Below are positions 8,264 through 16,555 of a stretch of DNA of 64,000 nt, one piece after another. The stretch spans positions 992,001 through 1,056,000 of the forward strand of contig NZ_JAPWGL010000002.1 of NCBI RefSeq assembly GCF_027213645.1. The letters are read 5' to 3'. Origin of the DNA: Pedobacter rhodius (GTDB lineage Bacteria > Bacteroidota > Bacteroidia > Sphingobacteriales > Sphingobacteriaceae). Position numbers and translations under genes: made by a program. Under the pieces are notes generated by a model that was given only the letters and a program-made list of their open reading frames with translations, made no database searches and was not told where the DNA came from. Position 1 is the stretch's first letter, and the number at the start of each line of letters is the position of its first letter.

Positions 8264-8813
8264 TTATTTTAATTTAGCCCACGATTCATTATCAAAGATA
8301 ATCATTTCATTTTTCTTTCCTTCCGCAATAAATTTTAGCCCGGCAGAATTATTTAATGCAAACCAAAAATCTACTGCTTGAATGAATAGCTTTAAATTCT
8401 GTATACCTTTAAAGTACCTTCTCCTAATTACATCTTCCGGGATGCTATGTCCACCTTCTGATACACGTATTTTTACACGCTCGATGGCCAATTCTACATC
8501 ATTAAGCCAAAAGAACAAAAGTGTAATTTGATAGCCAGATTCTTTTGCTCTTATTATAGTGTTAAGGTAAGACTTAGTTGTAAGTGTTGTTTCTATCGCA
8601 AAATCTGCTGATTATTTAGTAGTTCATCAATTCGATTGAGCATTATTTACCAGCTTGTATAGCAACACTTTCTGGATTAAAAGGAGAAATCCCACGTGCA
8701 ATTTCATCAGCATTTACAAATTCCCTGTAATTTAACATTTCAGGTAGAACGGTGAATAATGCAGTTGTTTTACCGGCACCATTACAAACAGAAATGATAT
8801 AAAAATTGGGAAT
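8264..8813 (-). pseudogene. Zeta-toxin family AAA/P-loop kinase, broken by two frameshifts and a lost start
   Basis: Read on the minus strand, the family can be followed through three frames. PNFYIISVCNGAGKTT is the Walker A region near 8810-8765, where the expected ATG is ATT. ADEIARGISPFNPESVAIQ follows. A first frameshift falls near GGTAAATAATG (about 8645). RIDELLNNQQ follows in another frame. A second frameshift comes before DFAIETTLTTKSYLNTII. The last block, FFWLNDVELAIERVKIRV then GGHSIPEDVIRRRYFKGI, is intact to the stop at 8264. Zeta toxins phosphorylate UDP-N-acetylglucosamine; bacterial chromosomal relatives vary. Both shifts look like one-base losses in A-rich tracts. Confidence 0.75.
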
Positions 8814-8866
8814 TTAGAATTGTATACAAATTAAAACTTGCACGTTGGAAATTTTATGTTTTGTTA

Positions 8867-9439
8867 CTAAGCTTCCTGCTCAGGCATTGTATTGAATACT
8901 ACCGGCGCTTTCTTCTTTAAAATTGCGGCGAGAATTAAAGCAAGCACACCATACATTGCAATCGATACACCAAAACTCGTAAATGAATTTTTAAACGTTG
9001 GTGTTAATTTTTCCTGCATATTACCTGCTTTTGCCATAGCCTCGTCTATTTGCTCAGAAGCCATACCGAATTTTTCCATCATGCTTCTTTGTGATTCTTC
9101 AATAGCTGCAGCGGCTTTGGCTGGCAAATCAGGGTCGATTAATGTCATTAATATAACATTGTATAATACCGAAGTAATGGCCAAAATTAATGCTATTATT
9201 AAAAATGACTTAAAAGCCTCACCAAATGTCCAATACCCACCAATTTCTTTCCGGATGCTTATTCCAGAAAAAACAAGCAAAGCGATGAAAATAATCAGAA
9301 TTATAAACGGTAATGCAAAATTGGTATAAAGCATTACAGGATTTATAAAATACAGCGTTAACGAAATTACAATTGAAACTGCTGCAAGTATAAAACCATA
9401 TTTTAGGGATAATTTGGTAATTAAAGTGCTCTTGTCCAT
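8867..9439 (-). CDS. DUF4199 family membrane protein
   Basis: 190 aa with four hydrophobic segments (about 12-32, 38-60, 75-100 and 152-172). A soluble helical stretch of about 40 residues (AAAAIEESQRSMMEKFG...) lies between the third and fourth. This layout, with GGYWTFGEAFKSF at the start of helix 3, is the DUF4199 pattern common in Bacteroidota. Function unknown. It is 26 bp downstream of the acidic protein gene on the same strand. Confidence 0.8.
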   Translation of the reverse strand: MDKSTLITKLSLKYGFILAAVSIVISLTLYFINPVMLYTNFALPFIILIIFIALLVFSGISIRKEIGGYWTFGEAFKSFLIIALILAITSVLYNVILMTLIDPDLPAKAAAAIEESQRSMMEKFGMASEQIDEAMAKAGNMQEKLTPTFKNSFTSFGVSIAMYGVLALILAAILKKKAPVVFNTMPEQEA

Positions 9440-9465
9440 GTTGTTGAATTTTTAGTTTAGTTTGT

Positions 9466-10134
9466 TTAGTTATTAATAGTAGTTATTAATATATAAGTAG
9501 CAGAATCGAACGATTTGTTACGGCTAAATTGAATTAATTCTTTTATCGTCTCCGCACTACCCTCTGTATCAAGGAAAAAAGCCATAAACGGAACGAATAA
9601 ATCTTTCATTTCTTCACTTACATTTAAAGTCTCTGCAGTTTTACAAATTTCTTCTATACTACTTTCAGCCAATTGCTGATTGCTGATTAATTCTTCATAA
9701 ATTTCAAATTCATCCTGAAATTCATCGTCTTCAACTAATAAAAATTCTTTCAGGAAATCACCTAATTCCGGATCCAGATCCTCATCATGACATTCTTTTA
9801 TATACAAAAGCAGGTTTAAAAGTTCAGTTCCTCTATCAATGGTTTCTTCTTCAATATTTGCCCACTCATCACTTTCAAGGTAATCGTCTTCCAGCTTCTG
9901 AACATCACTGCTGAAGAAATTTACCATTAACAAATCGAAGAAAATTTCTCTTAATTCATCAAATTTTGGGTACGAATCGAAAACGGCATCAAAAGCAGTT
10001 GCTTTATCTAAGAAATTAACATCAAGCTCAAAAGCAGCAATTAATTCTGTCTGAAAACTGCCGGCTTCAACTTTTTCTGTTTCAGCATATCTGTTTATTG
10101 CGGCGCTCAGCGCTTTTTTAACTCTATTATCCAT
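9466..10134 (-). CDS. Acidic all-helical protein, function unknown
   Basis: 222 aa, strongly acidic (many Asp and Glu, for example LESDEWANIEEETIDR and LVEDDEFQDEFEIYEE), predicted helical, with no signal peptide and no membrane segment, so cytoplasmic. No family motif is recognised. The gene starts immediately after a tandem GATACTTGATACT-type repeat and precedes the DUF4199 gene. The reading frame has typical codon use and no internal stop, so it is likely real. Confidence 0.75.
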   Translation of the reverse strand: MDNRVKKALSAAINRYAETEKVEAGSFQTELIAAFELDVNFLDKATAFDAVFDSYPKFDELREIFFDLLMVNFFSSDVQKLEDDYLESDEWANIEEETIDRGTELLNLLLYIKECHDEDLDPELGDFLKEFLLVEDDEFQDEFEIYEELISNQQLAESSIEEICKTAETLNVSEEMKDLFVPFMAFFLDTEGSAETIKELIQFSRNKSFDSATYILITTINN

Positions 10135-10140
10135 TTTGTT

Positions 10141-10170
10141 AGTATCAAGTATTTAGTATCAAGTATCAAG
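10141..10170. repeat. Tandem AGTATCAAGTAT repeat upstream of 9466-10134
   Basis: AGTATCAAGTATTTAGTATC and AAGTATCAAG form imperfect tandem units directly in front of the start codon (minus strand: CTTGATACTTGATAC...). Nearly the same words occur directly upstream of hisA at 21744-21800. This is a spacer repeat of unknown role. Confidence 0.6.
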
Positions 10171-10205
10171 ACATGGCAAATTGCTGTAACCTTTTTATAT
10201 TGGGT

Positions 10206-10251
10206 TTCAGCTTTAGCCTTTCTGCCTTATTCTTTCAGCTTTAGTCTTTCA
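10206..10251. repeat. Tandem TTTCAGCTTTAG repeat at the 3' end of the dihydroorotase-like gene
   Basis: Units of the form CTTTCAGCTTTAGTC are repeated about four times. The last unit overlaps the gene's own stop codon (TGA inside GAAAGCTGAAAG on the minus strand). Related words occur at 32405-32424 and 51262-51290, also at gene ends. Confidence 0.55.
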
Positions 10252-11505
10252 GCTTTCGTGGTATTGATTGTTGTTAAAAACTAAAGTTACTTTCCCGACA
10301 AGTTCAGTTCCTAAAAGCGGACTGTTTGCCGACTTGGAAAGGTTACTTACTGCGTTATATACCCATTTTTCATTAGGGTTATAAATGGTAAAATTAGCTT
10401 CCTGTCCTTCTTCAATTACCGGAATATTTAAATTTAATAATTTGCGTGGGTTAATTGCTAATTTTTCTGCGATTAAGCTTGCATCTAATCCGGCTTTTAG
10501 TAACAGTGGCAGAACAGTTTGCAAGGCAATAATGCCATAATGTGCAATTTCGAATTCCACATTTTTAAATTCAATTTCTTCAGGACGGTGTTGAGATGTA
10601 ATTGCATCAATTGTTCCGTCTTTTAAGCCGGCGATTAGGGCTTTTACATCATTTTTACTTCGTAAAGGTGGTTTCACCTTGTAATTGCTATCGAAATCGG
10701 CTAAGAGTTCTTCGGTAAACACCAAATGATGTGCCGTAACATCGCATGAGATTTGAACACCATCTTTTTTTGCCTTGCGAATTAAAGCAACTGAGCCAGC
10801 CGTCGAAATGTTGCTGATGTGAATTTTGGTTTCATTGTATGAAGCTAAAAAAATATCTCTTGCTATATGCATTTCTTCGGCCAAGGCAGGCAAACCTTTC
10901 ATCCCTAAAAGCACGGAGTTTTTGCTTTCATTTATCTGCGATTTACCGGCAATCGATTTATTTTCGGGGTATACCATTACCAAGGCATCAAAACCTTTGG
11001 CGTATTGTAAAGCACGACTCATAAAACCATCATCCTGCAAGGCTTTATCTCCATCAGAAAAAGCAACAGCACCTGCTTGCTGCATATCAAAAAGCTCTGC
11101 AAGTTCTTTCGCCTCGCGATTTTGACTTAAAGCTCCAATCGGATAAACATCAACTAAATTATTTTTTGCCTTGTTGATAATATATTCAACCTGAGATTTT
11201 GATTGTACAACCGGACTTGTTTGAGGCAATAATGCCAAACCTGTAAATCCCCCGGCTTTGGCGGTTGCAGTTAAAGTTTGAATATCCTCTTTAGTTTCGA
11301 AACCCGGATCGCCGGCAACACAATTTAAATCGAAAAACCCAGGCGTTAAAAATGCACCTTCAGCATCAAAAACGGTTTCGTTTTTTTCGGCTGATAAATT
11401 ACCTATGCTTTGGATTTTTCCATCAACTACCCGAATATCGCCTGGCTGTTTATTAAATTTACTCTGCGGGTCGGCAATAGTTACATGCTTTACAAGGAGA
11501 TTCAT
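10249..11505 (-). CDS. Dihydroorotase-family protein lacking metal ligands (PyrC/PyrX-like)
   Basis: 418 aa, amidohydrolase fold in the long (type I) dihydroorotase subfamily. The normal metal-binding signature (DxHxHLREPG) reads DLNCVAGDPG at residues 59-68, so both histidines are missing. The late catalytic segment, usually ATDHAPH, reads ITSQHRPEE, so the Asp is missing too. AHHLVFTEEL keeps a typical internal motif. By analogy with PyrC-like subunits that stabilise aspartate transcarbamoylase, this may be a non-catalytic structural protein; many genomes annotate it simply as dihydroorotase. It overlaps the BatA-type gene by 4 bp (ATGA), so the two are translationally coupled. Confidence 0.85.
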   Translation of the reverse strand: MNLLVKHVTIADPQSKFNKQPGDIRVVDGKIQSIGNLSAEKNETVFDAEGAFLTPGFFDLNCVAGDPGFETKEDIQTLTATAKAGGFTGLALLPQTSPVVQSKSQVEYIINKAKNNLVDVYPIGALSQNREAKELAELFDMQQAGAVAFSDGDKALQDDGFMSRALQYAKGFDALVMVYPENKSIAGKSQINESKNSVLLGMKGLPALAEEMHIARDIFLASYNETKIHISNISTAGSVALIRKAKKDGVQISCDVTAHHLVFTEELLADFDSNYKVKPPLRSKNDVKALIAGLKDGTIDAITSQHRPEEIEFKNVEFEIAHYGIIALQTVLPLLLKAGLDASLIAEKLAINPRKLLNLNIPVIEEGQEANFTIYNPNEKWVYNAVSNLSKSANSPLLGTELVGKVTLVFNNNQYHES

Positions 11506-13541
11506 ATTGTTCTTTTTGTGTTATTAAAAAATCGGATGAGCAGGATTTCTGCTGCAATAAAAATCAGCGACAAAATTAGACAAAGTTTCCATAAAGTTTG
11601 CCCGATTTTATTTGCCCCTGAAACCAGCCTAACTGCATCTTTATCGGTATCGTAAATTTTCAAGTTGTTTTTCCCGGCCAGATTATCAAGTTCAGTTCTA
11701 CTTAAATAATGCATATCAGATTCAGATCTGCCATTATTAAAACTGTAGACCGCAAGTAAGGAATCGGTGAGGGTTAAACTGTAAAAACCCGGTGCTTTTA
11801 CCTGATCGGCAACATAAATAAGCGTTTTGCCTTCAACTTGTCTGACTTCAGGAATGGCTTCAAAATTTTTCGAACTGAGCTTTAGCGTCTGGTTTTTACC
11901 TAAAGTGATGTATTTACTTTTTAAAGTAGTTTCATTTCCGATAGTGTAGTACAAAGCATCTTCGCTGCCACCGCTCAATGCTAACCGATACATTAAAGGC
12001 ACAAAAACCGGATGGCGGGCGAAATTTCCATCTGCGGTATTTAAACCACTTGCCGATAAGTAAACAGAACCATTGCCGATTCCAAATTTCGAAAAAAATG
12101 ATTTCCCGCCGGGTAAACTCAGTATTGCCTCTTTATTTGCAGAATTGCTTTCTATGAAGTTGAAATAACGATTCGCAGATGGTAAATCCAGATTCTTCGG
12201 AATCTCTTCAAAAACAGTCCTGAATATTGGATTTTGCAAATCTATTTTATCAACCTTGCTGGCGGTTGTGTTTAAGTTTTGAATAACCGGCAGTGATAAG
12301 CCACTTAAAAAAGCGTTATAAGTTTGAACATCTGCATCTAAATCAGGAAATATAGCTACTGTCCCACCCGCCTTTAAGTATGTTTTTAATTGTTGGGCTA
12401 AACCGCTTGATGGATTTTTCAATCCATTAAGTACGATTAAACCATAATTTGAGAAACTGCTATAGCTTACATTACTTTCCACATTTTCCGTGAGTTTGTA
12501 ATAATTATCAGCCGCAAACAGCGCCTTTATATAATTTCCGCTATTTACACCACTTATACTTAAAACCGGAAAACTTGTATCAACCTTAAAGCTGAAAGAA
12601 AGGGAATCATCAAAAGTAACCGGGAAATCTTTAATACTCAAAAGTCCCTTTTGCCACCCCGGCTTTAAGCCTGAAAAATTCAAAGTATCTCTTTTAATTT
12701 TCCCTGCTGGAATAGTAGCCGAACTTAAAGCTTTCTGTTGGTTATTAAAGGTAAGTTTTAAAGGAATATTTACAGCGTCTTCTTCAGAATAATTTTTCAC
12801 CTGAACAACCAGCCTTTCATTTGCCCCGGGTTGGTGGTTTGGTGAAAGTGACCACACACTGTCGACTGCAACATTTGCCAGCGTGGCTGCATTAAGCTTT
12901 AAAAAAGAATATTGAATATCAGGTTTGGTTTCCAGCTTTTTGTTTGTGGCAATGTTTTTTTGAAAATCGCTGATCAGAAAACTGTATTTATTTGCTGAGC
13001 CTGTAAATACATTTCCCTGTCTGTTTAAAATTTGCTGGAGATTTCTATTTGAAGGCGATATTTTCACATCTTCAAGTGCTTTCAAAAACGCTTCCTGATT
13101 TAATAAGCGTTGGTGTTTACCTTCAAAGTCGTTGGTTAATAATTGAAACCTGTCATTTAAACCAAAACCTTTTATCAGTTCTTTTGCACGTCTTTTAGCC
13201 TCATCAAGCAAATTACCATCCTTATTAACCGCTTCCATACTATAAGAATTATCTATATAGATACTTACGGTATTATTTAATGAAGATGTTTTTTGGTTGC
13301 TTAAAGGAATATAAGGTTGGGCGAAAGCGATAACTAAAAAGATTATGGCTAAAATTCTCGATAAAAGAATAAGCAGATTTTTAAGCTTCTCTTTCGATGA
13401 ATTTTGCTGTTCTACTTCTTGTAAAAGCTGAACATTAGAGAAATAAACCTTTTTAAATTTTCGGAAATTGAATAAATGAATGATAACCGGAATTGCGACC
13501 GATAATAGTGCGAAAAGAAAGCCCGGATAAAGGAAATTCAT
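11502..13541 (-). CDS. BatA N-terminal domain membrane protein
   Basis: 679 aa. The N-terminal double-hairpin region (MNFLYPGFLFALLSVAIPVI and the FRKFKKVYFSNVQLL segment) is the BatA/aerotolerance N-terminal signature. It continues with a second membrane helix near 58-78. A von Willebrand A-like region follows with DNSYSM (near 97-102). The C-terminus carries a last membrane helix (about 650-670). Such proteins sit in the inner membrane with a large periplasmic part. It overlaps the dihydroorotase-like gene downstream. A role in envelope stress or pilus-like assembly is only inference. Confidence 0.85.
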   Translation of the reverse strand: MNFLYPGFLFALLSVAIPVIIHLFNFRKFKKVYFSNVQLLQEVEQQNSSKEKLKNLLILLSRILAIIFLVIAFAQPYIPLSNQKTSSLNNTVSIYIDNSYSMEAVNKDGNLLDEAKRRAKELIKGFGLNDRFQLLTNDFEGKHQRLLNQEAFLKALEDVKISPSNRNLQQILNRQGNVFTGSANKYSFLISDFQKNIATNKKLETKPDIQYSFLKLNAATLANVAVDSVWSLSPNHQPGANERLVVQVKNYSEEDAVNIPLKLTFNNQQKALSSATIPAGKIKRDTLNFSGLKPGWQKGLLSIKDFPVTFDDSLSFSFKVDTSFPVLSISGVNSGNYIKALFAADNYYKLTENVESNVSYSSFSNYGLIVLNGLKNPSSGLAQQLKTYLKAGGTVAIFPDLDADVQTYNAFLSGLSLPVIQNLNTTASKVDKIDLQNPIFRTVFEEIPKNLDLPSANRYFNFIESNSANKEAILSLPGGKSFFSKFGIGNGSVYLSASGLNTADGNFARHPVFVPLMYRLALSGGSEDALYYTIGNETTLKSKYITLGKNQTLKLSSKNFEAIPEVRQVEGKTLIYVADQVKAPGFYSLTLTDSLLAVYSFNNGRSESDMHYLSRTELDNLAGKNNLKIYDTDKDAVRLVSGANKIGQTLWKLCLILSLIFIAAEILLIRFFNNTKRTI

Positions 13542-13570
13542 TAAAAACCAAAGATAGGAAAATTATGGAT

Positions 13571-13750
13571 TCAGCTATGGAAAACCTTTTTTTTATCGAT
13601 AATATTACCAATAGGCACTGGTTTAATATTATCCCAAAATTTATAAAGAGATTCATTATCTACCAACATTTGGCGCAATCTTTCTTTTGGTTCTTTTGAA
13701 AGCCATAATTTAAGTTGCATTTCTTTAATATGATCTGATGTATCTTTCAT
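13571..13750 (-). CDS. 59-aa partner of the nucleotidyltransferase
   Basis: MKDTSDHIKEMQLKLWLSKE runs from 13750 to a TGA at 13571-13573. It contains PKERLRQMLVDNESLYKFW, which I associate with small Bacteroidota proteins next to nucleotidyltransferase genes. The start overlaps the stop of the upstream gene by one base (TAATG), so translation is coupled. It has no membrane segment. The pair has the size and coupling of a toxin-antitoxin-like module, but no such activity can be read from the sequence. Confidence 0.7.
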   Translation of the reverse strand: MKDTSDHIKEMQLKLWLSKEPKERLRQMLVDNESLYKFWDNIKPVPIGNIIDKKKVFHS

Positions 13751-14277
13751 TATTTAAAAAGATTAAATGTTGCTAGTTTCAGAATTTTCACCCACTTATT
13801 AATATAATCCCAATCTAAGGTTTCCAATTCTGCAAGATTTTTAATATCATTAACTTGAATGGCAGATTGCAACACTTGAATCCAAATTAGTTTAGATATT
13901 AATAAATCTTCAACAGTAACCAAATATACTGATTTTCCAAAGTATTCCATCTCAACTCTTCTGTTAAATTCCTCTTGTCGAAATTCTTCATTCTTCAAAA
14001 TAACAAAATCTGCTTTATACCCTGATGCATGGTCAATAATATTGAATAGACTTTGTTGCTTAATTGCATCCTTTACAGAATTTACATTACAATAATATCC
14101 ATCCTGAAAATTTGAAACAAAAGCATCAACATCCTTTGGTTGTAAATGAATTATAAAATCGAAATCCCGGGTAGCTCTTGGAACGATGTAAACCCCCATA
14201 GCAATGCTTCCGGAAAGCATATACGGAATATTGTTCCCATTGAGAACGTCTACAATTTTATTAAAGAAAGAAAGCAT
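13750..14277 (-). CDS. Nucleotidyltransferase-fold protein (AbiEii/DUF6036-like)
   Basis: 175 aa. GSIAMGVYIVPRATRDFDFI (residues about 23-42) has the GS...(R)xTxDxD pattern of minimal nucleotidyltransferases. A third acidic residue is likely in KADFVIL near 88-94. A C-terminal helical part follows, with VTVEDLLISKLIW. Such proteins occur in abortive-infection and toxin modules, where they transfer nucleotides to RNA or protein. It is coupled by a one-base overlap to a 59-aa downstream gene. Substrate and activity are unknown. Confidence 0.75.
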   Translation of the reverse strand: MLSFFNKIVDVLNGNNIPYMLSGSIAMGVYIVPRATRDFDFIIHLQPKDVDAFVSNFQDGYYCNVNSVKDAIKQQSLFNIIDHASGYKADFVILKNEEFRQEEFNRRVEMEYFGKSVYLVTVEDLLISKLIWIQVLQSAIQVNDIKNLAELETLDWDYINKWVKILKLATFNLFK

Positions 14278-14294
14278 TAGTTATATCATGTTGA

Positions 14295-14699
14295 TTAATA
14301 AGTAAACCCTGGAAACTCTATGTTCACTATTTTCCAGCTTTCATTATGCAAAGCAAAATATAATTTAAATGGTCCGCTTACAATTTTCGATTGTTTTTGA
14401 ATCACATCACGATAACCCGCAACGCCCTCTACAAAGCCCATTCCCTTTCCCTTGTTTAGTAACTCGAAATTCACATCGATGATATCATATCTGCCGCCAA
14501 CATATTCATCAGATTGACCAAAAATCCCCTTTAACCTACTCACGATAACATCTTTGCCAACTACTTTATTTCCAGGAAGGATAAAAAAATCATTCAACTC
14601 TTCTGTAATCGACTTCGACTGCTTAAACCATGAGTTGATAAACCGAATGGCACAATTTACGATGTCAGCTTGATGGTTAAAAGTGGTGTTATCCTGCAT
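14295..14699 (-). CDS. NTF2-like/SnoaL-like small protein
   Basis: 134 aa, cytoplasmic. An N-terminal helix (DIVNCAIRFINSWFKQS) is followed by a strand-rich C-terminal half with FELLNKGKGMGFVEGVAGYR and a closing SWKIVNIEFPGF. That is the cone-shaped NTF2-like pattern (conserved W-K-I-x-x-I-x-F end). Function unknown. It stands alone between the L,D-transpeptidase and the nucleotidyltransferase genes, 18 bp from each. Confidence 0.6.
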   Translation of the reverse strand: MQDNTTFNHQADIVNCAIRFINSWFKQSKSITEELNDFFILPGNKVVGKDVIVSRLKGIFGQSDEYVGGRYDIIDVNFELLNKGKGMGFVEGVAGYRDVIQKQSKIVSGPFKLYFALHNESWKIVNIEFPGFTY

Positions 14700-14717
14700 T
14701 CCGCAAATCTACAGCTT

Positions 14718-16280
14718 CTATCTAAACTTTTTCATAGCTACCCAAAGTTTCTCATCCATTGCATACACATCAGGGCGGTATTCAATTTTATCGTTTTGTG
14801 GCCAGGCGGTAAAGTAAGTGATCAATAATGGAACCGCTTTCTTTGGTCCGAACCAGGCTGGTTTTAATTGAAAAGATTTTAAAGTATCCGCTTTCTTGGC
14901 CATACGCTTGCGATACCAATTCATATGTGTGGTATCAACTGGCAGCATATCCACTTCAACCCTTAATTTATCATAAGTGTATGCATCATTCAGCAGTTTT
15001 TCGGCAAATTCCAATGGTTTTTCAACACGTACACAACCATGGCTAATTGCCCGGTTTGTTAAGTTGAAGCCATTTTTATTATTTGTATCGTGCAAATAAA
15101 TACTTGAACCATTATCAAAAATAAATTTGAATTTCCCTAAAGCATTTCCCCCGCCCGAACCCTGTTTAAATTTAAATGGCAATTTATCTCTTGAATATTT
15201 ATTCCAGTTTATGGTATCCGGTTCGCCAATCAATTTACCTTTATAGTAAACGTTGATATTACTGTTCGACAAATAATAAGGATCTTTTCTGGCCATCCAG
15301 TAAATTTCACTTTGTGCAATGCTCACCGGAATGTTCCAGATTGGGTTTGCCTGTATCGAGTTAATTTTACTAAATAACAAAGGCGTTTCATGGTTCTTTG
15401 GTTTATCATCCAAATTACCCGACTTAGCGAAGGCTTTAAGCTTATCCTCATAGCCATCTTCACGTTTTCCACCTACACAAACTTTCATTGATATTACAGT
15501 ATCCAGTTTATCAAACCAGGTAAGTTTAAAATCAGGAATATTAACCTGGATATAATTATCACCTGTTTCCGGCATTTTCCAACGGAAACGCTCCATATTC
15601 AACGATAAAATTCGTTTTTCATTGGGGTTGTTTGAGCCGAGATAAGCTTCCTGCAGACCTTTGTATTGTGCTGATTTAGGCTGAACCGCATTCAAAGTAT
15701 CAACAAGACTCTCGGACGCCAGTAATTTAGACATACTTAAACTATCCGGACGTTTAACTTTAATATAATATCTGGAAAAAATATTGCGGGGATTTACAAC
15801 GCCGAACTTTAGGAAATTAGTGTAATTCAGATAAGCATTTGCACTTAAAATTTCGAGTTTTGCTAGGACAGGATAAGCCTCATCAACTTTCTTAAATTTA
15901 TTTTCACCGAGTTGTTGAAGTAAATCTTTTACCTCATCGGTATTAAAAATTTTAGGATTTAAGCCATGAACTGTGCTATTCTGTAAATAACCGGCAAGAG
16001 AATCTAATTCACCATTGACGTAAAACCTGGTTACAAATCTTGGTTCATCGTTATTAGCTGCATAAAATGCTTTAATCGTTTTTGGATTGATGAAATTATT
16101 TGAAAGCTCATCCATAGTTTTCACAAAAACACTGTCGTAAGCTACAGTATCGAAATCTTTATAAATCTTATTTTTGAAATGTTCAGCCAATACCTTTCCA
16201 ATTTCAGGCGGCGATTTAAACCAATTACAGGCGGAAATGAACAGAATAACAGAAATTATTAGAAAGCGGAAGTATTTCAA
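14718..16280 (-). CDS. L,D-transpeptidase, YcbB/LdtD type, lipoprotein
   Basis: 520 aa. The N-terminus is a lipoprotein signal (MKYFRFLIISVILFISACNW, Cys19 as lipid-bearing residue). The YkuD catalytic motif ISHGCVRVEKP is at 412-422, with His414 and Cys416. LNMERFRW near 225 and PIWNIPVSIA near 310 are typical of the YcbB subfamily. It would form 3-3 crosslinks in peptidoglycan from the periplasmic side of the envelope. It diverges from the his operon, with a 275-bp space between them. Confidence 0.92.
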   Translation of the reverse strand: MKYFRFLIISVILFISACNWFKSPPEIGKVLAEHFKNKIYKDFDTVAYDSVFVKTMDELSNNFINPKTIKAFYAANNDEPRFVTRFYVNGELDSLAGYLQNSTVHGLNPKIFNTDEVKDLLQQLGENKFKKVDEAYPVLAKLEILSANAYLNYTNFLKFGVVNPRNIFSRYYIKVKRPDSLSMSKLLASESLVDTLNAVQPKSAQYKGLQEAYLGSNNPNEKRILSLNMERFRWKMPETGDNYIQVNIPDFKLTWFDKLDTVISMKVCVGGKREDGYEDKLKAFAKSGNLDDKPKNHETPLLFSKINSIQANPIWNIPVSIAQSEIYWMARKDPYYLSNSNINVYYKGKLIGEPDTINWNKYSRDKLPFKFKQGSGGGNALGKFKFIFDNGSSIYLHDTNNKNGFNLTNRAISHGCVRVEKPLEFAEKLLNDAYTYDKLRVEVDMLPVDTTHMNWYRKRMAKKADTLKSFQLKPAWFGPKKAVPLLITYFTAWPQNDKIEYRPDVYAMDEKLWVAMKKFR

Positions 16281-16355
16281 AACGTAAAAATTTAATACAA
16301 AGTAATTATTTGGAACCTTAAAAACACGATAAAGGCAAATTAAGTGCCATTATTT

Positions 16356-16385
16356 TTTGATTTACCAATTGTATCTTTATATTTG
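16356..16385 (+). promoter_or_regulatory. Predicted his operon promoter (Bacteroidota type)
   Basis: TTTG at 16356-16359 and TATATTTG at 16378-16385 match the Bacteroidota -33 TTTG and -7 TAnnTTTG consensus with an 18-nt spacer. It lies 45 bp before the His-rich leader peptide and 171 bp before hisG. This would start transcription near 16392. Confidence 0.6.
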
Positions 16386-16429
16386 CCAGCGCTTATCAGC
16401 TAAAGTATTGATACTGGCATAAATAATTT

Positions 16430-16477
16430 ATGAAATTAACTTTGAACCATCACTTACATTTGCACCATCGCCAATAG
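16430..16477 (+). CDS. His operon leader peptide (5 His codons in 15)
   Basis: ATG at 16430 to TAG at 16475-16477 encodes MKLTLNHHLHLHHRQ. Five of seven consecutive residues 7-13 are His, followed by Arg, Gln and stop. Such a cluster directly in front of hisG is the mark of a ribosome-mediated attenuator. The last His codon sits next to a stem (ATCGCC at 16467-16472 with GGCGAT at 16477-16482), and a hairpin with seven T residues follows at 16494-16517. This is too short for usual gene calling. The His-codon cluster is direct sequence evidence; its regulatory use is inference. Confidence 0.75.
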   Translation: MKLTLNHHLHLHHRQ

Positions 16478-16517
16478 GCGATATGATATGTTTGTTTTGT
16501 ACTTCAAAACTTTTTTT
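16467..16517 (+). terminator. Predicted his attenuator: pause stem and terminator-like hairpin
   Basis: A first stem (ATCGCC 16467-16472 / GGCGAT 16477-16482, 4-nt loop) overlaps the end of the leader peptide. A second stem (GTTTTG 16494-16499 / CAAAAC 16505-16510, 5-nt loop) is followed by TTTTTTT at 16511-16517. The second stem is short and AT-rich, so termination strength is uncertain. I could not identify a convincing antiterminator pairing by eye. Confidence 0.5.
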
Positions 16518-16555
16518 CCGTAAAATTATTTCTTGTTCATTCTATATTCAATACT

